DNA from: an uncultured Acidimicrobiaceae bacterium
GTDB lineage: Bacteria > Actinomycetota > Acidimicrobiia > Acidimicrobiales > Ilumatobacteraceae
DNA length: 7,491 nucleotides
Assembly: GCA_903919215.1 (NCBI GenBank)
Contig: CAIXHI010000451.1
Location: 1-7,491 of the forward strand
Direction: 5' to 3'
Shown here: one piece after another, positions 1 to 4,966 of the stretch
Layout: every line of letters begins with the position of its first letter
How positions within the stretch are numbered: position 1 is the stretch's first letter
Position numbers and translations under genes: made by a program
Notes under the pieces: model-generated
The model's database searches: none
Seen by the model: the letters and a program-made list of their open reading frames with translations, nothing else
What the model was told of the DNA's origin: nothing

Positions 1-399
1 ACCCTCGGCGACCCATGTGTTCAGCCCACCGTTCAACACGGCAGCGTCACGACCGAGCATGCGCAGCATCACGACGAGGCGACCAGCCGTCAGACCACCG
101 GTGTCGTCGTACGCGACGACGATGGTGTCGTCGCCGATGCCCGCGACGGCCATCGCGGCAGCGAAGTCGGCGGGTGTCGGGAGCGGGTGGCGACCCTCGG
201 TGGCGGGCAAACCGTGGCCCGCCAGGTCGCGATCGAGATCGATCCACACGGCGCCCGGGAGGTGCGCAGTCTCGTAGGCCTCACGCCCGTCGCGCCCGTC
301 GAGGTACCAGCGCACATCGGTGATGGTGACGGGCCGATCGGTGTGCAACCAGGTCTCGAGAGAGGCGGCATCGACGACCGGGGCGATCACGTGGTGCAT
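1..399 (-). CDS. Rhodanese-type sulfurtransferase (SseA-like), N-terminal part only
   Basis: Partial gene on the minus strand: 133 codons from ATG (399-397) run off the left edge with no stop. The protein resembles the first domain of two-domain thiosulfate/3-mercaptopyruvate sulfurtransferases, which move a sulfane sulfur onto a thiophilic acceptor in the cytoplasm. Family features seen are ITDVRWYLDG (residues 26-35), the AYETAHLPGAVWIDLD stretch (41-56), HPLPTPADF (71-79) and VVAYDD (about 94-99) leading to LNGGLNTW near the edge. The Asp in VVAYDD sits where a catalytic Cys would be in an active rhodanese domain, as is usual for the inactive N-terminal domain of this family. The active Cys is expected in the second domain, outside the window, so activity cannot be judged. 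The start matches the family N terminus, and no other start lies in frame just upstream. It is divergent from the dsbB-like gene with only 41 bp between the two starts. Whether it is a thiosulfate or a mercaptopyruvate enzyme is undecided. Confidence 0.88.
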   Translation of the reverse strand, partial: MHHVIAPVVDAASLETWLHTDRPVTITDVRWYLDGRDGREAYETAHLPGAVWIDLDRDLAGHGLPATEGRHPLPTPADFAAAMAVAGIGDDTIVVAYDDTGGLTAGRLVVMLRMLGRDAAVLNGGLNTWVAEG

Positions 400-428
400 C
401 CTGCCAGCACGGAATGCCGATCGTGCGG

Positions 429-440
429 CACAATGGGGGA
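429..440 (+). promoter_or_regulatory. Putative leaderless -10 element of the dsbB-like gene
   Basis: CACAAT (429-434) matches the TATAAT consensus at 4 of 6 positions and is followed by 6 nt and then the ATG at 441. Transcription would therefore begin at or next to the A of the start codon. No clear -35 box is visible. The GGGGGA run directly abuts the ATG, which is too close for a normal Shine-Dalgarno, so a leaderless mRNA fits better. Confidence 0.4.
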
Positions 441-1079
441 ATGTCGCCCTCCGACCTCCAAGACTTCCTTGCCGTGCTCGCCCTCGTCGCGGCCGGTGGC
501 GTGGTGCTGATGGTCGCCGCGAAGGTCATTCCTTCGGTCGCGTCGGTGCGCTTCCTCGCGGTGCTGCACCGGTGGCAGTTGTGGCTGGCCGCACTGGTCG
601 CCACCACCGCCAGCCTCGGCAGCCTGTGGTTCAGCGAGTACGGCGACCACTGGCTCCCGTGCCGGTTCTGCTGGTTCCAGCGGATCTTCATGTACTCGTC
701 GGCGGTCATCTTGATCATCGCCGCGATTCGCAAGGACCGCGGGGTGAAGTGGTACGTCGTGCCGCTGGCGTCGGCCGGTCTGGTGCTCAGTTTCTGGCAC
801 AACCTGATCGAACACCGTGTGATCGAAGAGTCGAAACTGTGCATCTCGGTCACCAGTTGCGCCAACCCGTGGCACGTATCGTTCGGCAAGCTGGGCTTCA
901 ACCGCGACGGCGTTTTCGAGTGGTCCGGGATGCCGATGACCCTCGCTGTGATGGCGTTCTGCGGTTTTGCTGCCATCCTTGCTCTGCTCCTCACCCCCGA
1001 AGCGTTGGACACCTCTGATGAGGTGCCCGCATCTGAAGCTGTAAAGGAAGAACACGATGGCGAACCGGCAGCGGGCTGA
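441..1079 (+). CDS. DsbB/BdbC-family disulfide bond formation membrane protein
   Basis: A 212-residue integral membrane protein of the DsbB/BdbC family, which reoxidises an extracytoplasmic thiol oxidase and passes the electrons to quinone. The signature is LPCRFCWFQRIFMY (residues 72-85) with the Cys74-x-x-Cys77 pair just before a helix, close to the family C-x-x-C-W-x-Q-R motif. A second pair, Cys134 and Cys140 (CISVTSC), lies in the following outer loop, so both redox pairs are present. Hydrophobic segments lie at about 7-28, 46-64, 81-97, 103-120 and 163-185: the four-helix core plus one extra N-terminal helix. The C-terminal tail (186-212) is acidic and hydrophilic. I chose ATG 441 because a -10-like box lies one turn upstream; an in-frame ATG at 414 would add nine hydrophilic residues and has a poor ribosome site. 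The gene overlaps the next by 23 bp, so it heads an operon with two thioredoxin-like genes that are its likely partners. Confidence 0.88.
   Translation: MSPSDLQDFLAVLALVAAGGVVLMVAAKVIPSVASVRFLAVLHRWQLWLAALVATTASLGSLWFSEYGDHWLPCRFCWFQRIFMYSSAVILIIAAIRKDRGVKWYVVPLASAGLVLSFWHNLIEHRVIEESKLCISVTSCANPWHVSFGKLGFNRDGVFEWSGMPMTLAVMAFCGFAAILALLLTPEALDTSDEVPASEAVKEEHDGEPAAG
1044..1050 (+). promoter_or_regulatory. Ribosome binding site of the first thioredoxin-like gene
   Basis: AAGGAAG, 6 nt before the ATG at 1057, is a good Shine-Dalgarno sequence lying inside the last codons of the dsbB-like gene. It fixes the start of the downstream gene and implies translation from a shared mRNA. Confidence 0.65.
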
Positions 1080-1794
1080 GGCCCGGCGCAAGGCACAGGC
1101 CAAGGCTGCACGGCAGCCCGGCGAAGGCGGCGGCAGCCGCGGAGTGATGTGGATCGCCATCGCGGTGGTCGTGGTACTGGCAGCGGGAATCGCGATCTTC
1201 GCGGCCAGCGGCGACGACGCCAAGAGCACGGCACCGGTCACCTCCGATTCGGCGTCCGGCGCCACCCTGCCCGATACGCAGCCAGTCACGGTCACCGGCG
1301 ATGCGTTGGCGGCCTTCGACAACACCGTCGCCTCCGACCCTGCGGTCGGCACGCTGGCACCGGTGCTCTCCGGCAAGGACTTCCAGGGTGATGTCGTCAC
1401 GGTCGATGCGGCCAAGGACGGCCCATACATGGTGGTCTTCCTGGCGCACTGGTGCCCGCACTGCAACGTGGAGATTCCGCTGCTGCTCGACTGGAAGACA
1501 ACGGGAGGCGTTCCGGCCAGTCTGCGTGTTGTCGGCGTGGCCACTGCGGTGGCGTCGTCGGCGGCGAACTATCCGCCAGCCGACTGGTTCTCGAACAAGG
1601 GCTGGAGCTGGCCGGTGATGGTCGATCAGTCACAGGGTGACGGCGTCGCTGGTGTGGCTGCGCAGGCCTATGGGGCCTCGGGTTGGCCGTACTTCGTCAT
1701 CGTCGGCGCCGACGGCAAGGTGAAGTTCCGCGGATCGGGCGAGATCACCATCGACCAGTTGCAGAAGATCGTCGACGCGGCGATCGCTGCCTAA
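1057..1794 (+). CDS. Membrane-anchored thioredoxin-fold protein, CPHC active site (first paralogue)
   Basis: A 245-residue TlpA/ResA-like protein. A basic, Ala/Gln-rich cytoplasmic N terminus (1-29) precedes one membrane segment (about 30-50), a Ser/Thr/Asp-rich linker (51-93) and an extracytoplasmic thioredoxin-fold domain (94-245). The active site is W132-C133-P134-H135-C136 after the strand YMVVFLAH. Pro211 in GWPYFVIV is the expected cis-proline, followed by the GADGKV turn typical of TlpA-like proteins. CPHC is the dipeptide of the strong oxidase DsbA, whereas reductive TlpA/ResA proteins more often carry other residues between the cysteines. With a DsbB-like gene immediately upstream, the likely role is a thiol oxidase or isomerase acting on exported proteins; this is inference. 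The start is set by a good Shine-Dalgarno. The stop codon overlaps the next start (TAATG), and that gene is a close paralogue. A reductase role, for example in cytochrome c maturation, is the main alternative. Confidence 0.85.
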   Translation: MANRQRAEARRKAQAKAARQPGEGGGSRGVMWIAIAVVVVLAAGIAIFAASGDDAKSTAPVTSDSASGATLPDTQPVTVTGDALAAFDNTVASDPAVGTLAPVLSGKDFQGDVVTVDAAKDGPYMVVFLAHWCPHCNVEIPLLLDWKTTGGVPASLRVVGVATAVASSAANYPPADWFSNKGWSWPVMVDQSQGDGVAGVAAQAYGASGWPYFVIVGADGKVKFRGSGEITIDQLQKIVDAAIAA

Positions 1795-2612
1795 TGAACA
1801 TGTCGGATCCGGGTGCTGGTCCGCCACCTGGGTTTGGTCCGCCACCTGGGTTCGGTCCGCCGCCCGGATTTGGTCCGCCACCCGGATTTGGCCGTACGCC
1901 GATCATCCCTGAGACGCCGCCCGCGCCGAAGCGTTCGAGCATGGGTGTCGTCATCGCCGCAGTGGTAGCGGTCGTCGCGCTGATCGCCGTGGGTGTCGTC
2001 GTTGCCACCCGCGGCTCCGACAAGGGAGCCACGCTCGGCCAGGGCACGACGCCTGCCTCGACCGGTGACACAGCGGGCGCAGCGGGCGACCCCACGAACC
2101 AACCGGTCACCGTCGACGGCGACGTCCTGCCACGACTGCCCGAGAGTGGCGGCGACCCGGCCGTAGGTACGAAGGCGCCCGTGCTGCACGGGTACGACGC
2201 AGCGGGCGCCCCGATCACCATCGACGCCGCGGCCGACGGCCCATACATGGTCGTGTTCCTGGCGCACTGGTGCCCGCATTGCAACCGCGAGATTCCCCGC
2301 CTCATCCAGTGGATGCAGGACGGCGGAGTCCCGGCGCAGTTGAAGATCATCGCCGTGGCCACCGCCGTGTCGCCGTCGGCGCCGAACTACCCGCCAGCGG
2401 ACTGGCTGGTCGCCAAGGAGTGGCCGTGGCCGGCGATGATCGACGAGTCCACCGGTGACGGCACAGCCGGTGTTGCCGCAGCGGCATACGGGGCCACCGG
2501 GTGGCCGTTCTTCGTGATCGTCGGCGCCGACGGCAAGGTGAAGGACCGCACGTCGGGCGAGGTCGAGATCTCCGACCTTCAGCTGATCGTCGACACGGCT
2601 CTCGCCAGCTGA
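1794..2612 (+). CDS. Membrane-anchored thioredoxin-fold protein, CPHC active site and GPPPGF repeats (second paralogue)
   Basis: A 272-residue paralogue of the preceding protein. By eye the last 152 residues of the two align without gaps with about 103 identities (68%). Order of parts: a cytoplasmic Pro/Gly-rich head with four exact GPPPGF repeats (residues 9-32), a short basic stretch (KR at 46-47), one membrane helix (about 50-71), a Thr/Gly/Ala-rich linker (73-118) and the thioredoxin-fold domain (121-272). The active site is W159-C160-P161-H162-C163, with the presumed cis-proline at Pro238. The N-terminal cytoplasmic parts of the two paralogues are unrelated, so they probably differ in partners or localisation and not in chemistry. 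ATG 1794 overlaps the previous stop (TAATG) with no strong Shine-Dalgarno, suggesting translational coupling; ATG 1800, two codons later, is an alternative. The frame is open further upstream (to 1683), but that stretch overlaps the first paralogue and reads as shadow. The 3' end overlaps the convergent larC by 34 bp. Confidence 0.85.
   Translation: MNMSDPGAGPPPGFGPPPGFGPPPGFGPPPGFGRTPIIPETPPAPKRSSMGVVIAAVVAVVALIAVGVVVATRGSDKGATLGQGTTPASTGDTAGAAGDPTNQPVTVDGDVLPRLPESGGDPAVGTKAPVLHGYDAAGAPITIDAAADGPYMVVFLAHWCPHCNREIPRLIQWMQDGGVPAQLKIIAVATAVSPSAPNYPPADWLVAKEWPWPAMIDESTGDGTAGVAAAAYGATGWPFFVIVGADGKVKDRTSGEVEISDLQLIVDTALAS
1818..1889 (+). repeat. Four tandem 18-bp units encoding (GPPPGF)4
   Basis: Four consecutive 18-bp units start at 1818, 1836, 1854 and 1872. 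Units 1 and 2 differ only at the last base, and units 3 and 4 share CCCGGA where the first two have CCTGGG. All differences are synonymous, so the peptide repeat GPPPGF is exact. This looks like in-frame slippage expansion with the protein sequence kept under selection. Confidence 0.9.
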
Positions 2613-3937
2613 GCCGCCTCGGCCAGCACCTCGCGCAGCGACAATCCCAAGGCCTTCGCGGCGGCGGCCGCATCATCGTGTTCGACCTTGGCGCGTGACG
2701 GCGCCAACTTCACGCGGATGGGATGACCACCGAGGTGCACCACCACTTCGTCGCGGCGCTGCGGCCAGCGCACGATGGTGGTGCCGCGCATCCCCAGCGA
2801 GCCGGTCTCGTGCAACAGCACGGCACCCACCTCGGCAGCCAACGCCGGATCGCACAGCGCGTGCACGGTGTGCGCGGGGCGACCCTTCTTCATCACGATC
2901 GGCGTCGCCCAGGCATCGTGCGCGCCGGCCAACAACAGCGCGGTGATGGTGTGGGCGATGACCTCACCGGTGGCGTCATCGACGTTCACTTCCAGCAGTT
3001 GCGCAGGCTGGCCGGGCTCGGGCAGCAGCGTCGCCGGTTGCTCGTGGCCGATCACCACCTGCACCACATTCGGGCGGCCGTCGATATCGGCCGTGCCCGC
3101 GCCGTAGCCGACGCTGTGCACCTGCATCGCTGGCATCGGGCCGAACTCGTCGGCGAGTGCGGTCATCAACGCCACACCGGTGGGGGTGGCCAGTTCCTTG
3201 CGGTCGGCGATGCCGCGGCTGGGTGCATTGCGCCGGGCGAGCAGTTCGACGACTGCTGGCGCGGGGTTCGGGATCTCGCCGTGTGCGGCGTGCACCGTGC
3301 CCTGGCCGACGGTGATCGGGCTGCACACGATGCGGTCGATGCCCAGCGACTCGAGCGCCGCGCAGGCGCCGACGATGTCGACGATGGCGTCCACGGAACC
3401 GACCTCGTGGAACTCCACGTCGTCGGCGGGCATACCGTGCATCTGCCCCTCGACCTCGGCCAGCAGGCGGAACGTGCGCTGCGCTCGGTCGAGCACGCGA
3501 GGTGGCAGCTCGGCAGCGTTCAGCAGGTCGCGGATCTCACGGTACGGACGGTGCGGCCCGTGGTCGTGGTGATGGTGCCCGTGGTCGTGGTCGTGCCCGT
3601 GGTCGTGGTCGTGCCCGTGGTCGTGCGAGTGGTCGTGGTCGTGCCCGTGGTCGTGATCGTCGTGCGAGTGGCTGTGCCCGTCGTGCGAGTGGCTGTGCCC
3701 GTCGTGCGAGTGGCCGTGCTCATCGTGCACGGCGACGACGGCATGCAGCGCCGCCAGTCCGCAGCGCAGCACGGGCTCGAACGAGAGCGCGTACCCGTCG
3801 ATCGGCAACTGGCCGACGATGGCCATTACCTGCAACGGGTCGGCGCCGGCGTGCACCAGCGAGGCCATGGTCATATCGCCCGCCGTACCGGCGAAGCAGT
3901 GGAACCATGCTGTCGTCGTGTGAGTGTCGGTGTTCAT
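2579..3937 (-). CDS. larC: LarC, nickel-pincer cofactor nickel insertase, with long His-rich insert
   Basis: A 452-residue LarC. In the established pathway LarC inserts nickel into the bis-thiocarboxylated pyridinium mononucleotide in a CTP-dependent cyclometallation, giving the cofactor of lactate racemase-type enzymes. Family features are WFHCFAGTAGDMTMASLVHAGAD (11-33), EFHEVGSVDAIVDIVGA (175-191), GTVHAAHGEIPNPAPA (213-228), ATPTGVALM (250-258) and, in the C-terminal domain, LLEVNVDDATGEV (314-326) and RVKLAPSRAKVEHDD (408-422). Residues 71-129 form a tract with 29 histidines alternating with Asp, Gly and Ser; LarC proteins often carry a His-rich stretch here, but this one is long. The two halves lie in one continuous frame, unlike lactobacilli where larC1 and larC2 are joined by ribosomal frameshifting. 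ATG 3937 is chosen because it overlaps the larB stop as ATGA and gives the family N terminus; the open frame extends upstream to 4270 only as a shadow of larB. The 3' end overlaps the convergent thioredoxin-like gene. Confidence 0.92.
   Translation of the reverse strand: MNTDTHTTTAWFHCFAGTAGDMTMASLVHAGADPLQVMAIVGQLPIDGYALSFEPVLRCGLAALHAVVAVHDEHGHSHDGHSHSHDGHSHSHDDHDHGHDHDHSHDHGHDHDHGHDHDHGHHHHDHGPHRPYREIRDLLNAAELPPRVLDRAQRTFRLLAEVEGQMHGMPADDVEFHEVGSVDAIVDIVGACAALESLGIDRIVCSPITVGQGTVHAAHGEIPNPAPAVVELLARRNAPSRGIADRKELATPTGVALMTALADEFGPMPAMQVHSVGYGAGTADIDGRPNVVQVVIGHEQPATLLPEPGQPAQLLEVNVDDATGEVIAHTITALLLAGAHDAWATPIVMKKGRPAHTVHALCDPALAAEVGAVLLHETGSLGMRGTTIVRWPQRRDEVVVHLGGHPIRVKLAPSRAKVEHDDAAAAAKALGLSLREVLAEAAQLARAVSTIS
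3551..3727 (-). repeat. His-rich low-complexity tract in larC, built from 18- and 21-bp repeats
   Basis: This segment encodes LarC residues 71-129 (29 of 59 are His). On the plus strand, two adjacent identical 18-bp units begin at 3575 and 3593, with related units at 3611 and 3641. Three 21-bp units begin at 3662, 3683 and 3704; the first two are identical and the third has three substitutions. Unit lengths are multiples of three, so expansion or contraction keeps the frame. The encoded motifs are of the HDHGHD and HSHSHDG type, typical of metal-binding His-rich loops. Confidence 0.85.
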
Positions 3938-4671
3938 TTGCACATCCTCGTCACTGCGCAGGCAGCGCCGAATCCATTGTCGATCCCGACGACCGTGACA
4001 CCGCTGGCGCACGACGCGTGCATCGCCAACAGTGCGGTCACTCCGTCGAGCGCGGCGCCGTAGCCAACGCTGGTGGGCACTGCCACCACGGGGGCGGCGG
4101 TGAGGCCGCCGATCACGCTGGCGAGAGCACCCTCCATGCCGGCAACCACGACCACAGCATCGGCAGCGGTGACTCGGTCGAGATGAGCGAGCAAGCGGTG
4201 CAGACCGGCCACGCCAACATCGGTCAGCCGGTCGGGGGTGAAGCCGTGGGCCTGCAGCGTGAGGACGCATTCGTCAACGACCGGTACATCGCTGGTGCCA
4301 GCACTCACCACCAGCACCTTGGAGGTGCGGGTGGGTTCGGGTCGGCGCCACAGCACACACCCGGCCATCGACTCGCCACCTGGGTGTCGGTCCAGCACAT
4401 CGGCGGCCGTCGCGGCGCTCACGCGAGTCAGCAACACCGGGCCGGTGCCGTGCTCCAACCGCTCGCCGACGATCTCGATGCACTGCGCCACGGTCTTGCC
4501 CTGGCCGTAGATCGCCTCGGGCATGCCCTGGCGGATGGCGCGATGGTGGTCGACGAGTGTGTCGCCCACGCGGGTGAAGGGCAGTCGGCTGAGCTGGGCG
4601 ACCGCGTCGTCGGGTGCCACCGTTCCGGCGCGCACCCCCTCCACCAGTTGCTGCAACTCCTGCGCGTCCAT
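3934..4671 (-). CDS. larB: LarB, nickel-pincer cofactor biosynthesis carboxylase/hydrolase
   Basis: A 245-residue LarB, the first enzyme of nickel-pincer cofactor synthesis. In the known pathway it carboxylates the pyridinium ring of nicotinic acid adenine dinucleotide and hydrolyses the phosphoanhydride, releasing AMP and the biscarboxylated mononucleotide. It belongs with the AIR carboxylase (PurE) fold family. Seen here are the N-terminal helix ELQQLVEGVRAG, LVDHHRAIRQGMPEAIYGQGKT (39-60), the PurE-like VVSAGTSDVPVVDE (121-134), VAGMEGALASVIGGL (176-190), VPTSVGYGA (198-206) and MHASC ending at Cys221 before GIDNGFGAA. That cysteine appears to match the one reported as catalytic in lactobacillar LarB. 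ATG 4671 gives the family start MDAQEL; ATG 4680 and 4707 are in frame, but the latter lies in the C-rich spacer. Its TGA overlaps the larC start. LarE, the intervening sulfur-transfer enzyme, is not encoded in the window. Confidence 0.93.
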   Translation of the reverse strand: MDAQELQQLVEGVRAGTVAPDDAVAQLSRLPFTRVGDTLVDHHRAIRQGMPEAIYGQGKTVAQCIEIVGERLEHGTGPVLLTRVSAATAADVLDRHPGGESMAGCVLWRRPEPTRTSKVLVVSAGTSDVPVVDECVLTLQAHGFTPDRLTDVGVAGLHRLLAHLDRVTAADAVVVVAGMEGALASVIGGLTAAPVVAVPTSVGYGAALDGVTALLAMHASCASGVTVVGIDNGFGAACAVTRMCK

Positions 4672-4684
4672 TCCGACCATTCTG
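4672..4684 (-). promoter_or_regulatory. Putative leaderless -10 element of larB
   Basis: On the minus strand CAGAAT (4684-4679) is followed by 7 nt and then the ATG at 4671. It matches TATAAT at 4 of 6 positions, with the same geometry as the element before the dsbB-like gene. No Shine-Dalgarno is visible at a normal distance and no -35 can be seen in the G-rich sequence upstream. Confidence 0.35.
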
Positions 4685-4700
4685 CCCGCCCCACCCCCCC

Positions 4701-4764
4701 GCCCCACCCCTCACCCCCGCCCCGATTCCGCGCCCCGCCCCTCACCCCCGCCCCGCCCCTCACC
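4701..4764. repeat. C-rich direct repeats upstream of larB (G-runs on the larB strand)
   Basis: A 24-bp sequence at 4701-4724 recurs at 4732-4755 with one mismatch (period 31 bp), and a partial third copy of its CCCCTCACC core lies at 4756-4764. The plus strand is almost all C with a few T, A and G. The minus strand, which is the sense strand for larB, therefore carries many runs of three or more G separated by short loops, a potential quadruplex-forming tract directly upstream of larB. Confidence 0.7.
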
Positions 4765-4768
4765 GGTT

Positions 4769-4832
4769 TCAGCGTCTGTGTCGCGGCTCTGACCACCGGC
4801 GGTGGCGCGCACCCCCGCGACACAGACGGGGG
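4769..4832. repeat. Intergenic palindromic element, copy 1
   Basis: Two perfect 14-bp inverted arms, CGTCTGTGTCGCGG (4773-4786) and CCGCGACACAGACG (4815-4828), flank a 28-bp centre. The centre holds a smaller palindrome, CCACCG-G-CGGTGG. The unit shared with copy 2 is 64 bp (4769-4832) and ends in a G-run. It lies between divergent larB and pheA, upstream of both predicted promoters, so it is unlikely to act as an ordinary terminator. A REP-like or other dispersed palindromic repeat is the best reading; a dyad protein-binding site is the alternative. Confidence 0.8.
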
Positions 4833-4857
4833 GCCAGCGCACCCGGGGATCTCGCCC

Positions 4858-4921
4858 TCAGCGTCTGTGTCGCGGCCGTGACCACCGGCGGCGGCGCGCA
4901 TCCCCGCGACACAGACGGGGG
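4858..4921. repeat. Intergenic palindromic element, copy 2
   Basis: Same 14-bp arms (4862-4875 and 4904-4917) and same 28-bp spacing as copy 1, offset by 89 bp in direct orientation. It differs from copy 1 at 4 of 64 positions, all in the centre and none in the arms. One change turns the inner CGGTGG into CGGCGG and breaks the perfect inner palindrome. Conservation confined to the arms suggests they are the functional part. Confidence 0.8.
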
Positions 4922-4946
4922 AAAGGCGGGTGGTCGGGGGGTCGGG
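4917..4946 (+). other. Potential G-quadruplex motif upstream of pheA
   Basis: Four G-runs on the plus strand (4917-4921, 4928-4930, 4936-4941 and 4944-4946) are separated by loops of 6, 5 and 2 nt. This satisfies the usual pattern of four runs of at least three G with loops of 1-7 nt. It ends 7 bp before the predicted pheA -10. In GC-rich DNA such motifs also occur by chance. Confidence 0.45.
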
Positions 4947-4952
4947 TGCGAA

Positions 4953-4958
4953 TAGCCT
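4953..4958 (+). promoter_or_regulatory. Putative -10 element of pheA
   Basis: TAGCCT fits the TAnnnT pattern and lies 8 nt before the ATG at 4967, so transcription would begin at or just before the start codon. No Shine-Dalgarno is present at the normal distance. No -35 box can be recognised in the G-rich sequence before it. Confidence 0.4.
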
Positions 4959-4966
4959 GGGCGGTC

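Noticed and set aside
281..1544. Overlapping minus-strand frames opposite the dsbB-like gene and first thioredoxin-like gene
   Set aside because: They lack domain features, while the plus-strand frames contain the redox motifs and membrane segments.
2597..2615. Bidirectional terminator hairpin between the second thioredoxin-like gene and larC
   Set aside because: The stem is only 5 bp with a 9-nt loop and no T-run on either side, too weak to call.
3551..3727. Programmed frameshift site within larC, as in lactobacilli
   Set aside because: The reading frame is continuous from 3937 to 2579, so no frameshift is needed to make full-length LarC.
2723..4063. Long plus-strand open frame of 446 codons opposite larC
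   Set aside because: It is the antisense of larC and larB. The protein is His/Arg/Val-rich with no recognisable domain, and the larC frame carries clear family motifs.
3502..4881. Plus-strand frame of 459 codons rich in RGRGRARGR
   Set aside because: Its arginine/glycine repeats are the antisense translation of the His-rich larC tract. It spans two real minus-strand genes and the C-rich spacer.
4769..4921. CRISPR-like array
   Set aside because: There are only two 64-bp units separated by 25 bp, with long internal inverted arms and no cas genes. This does not fit a CRISPR array.
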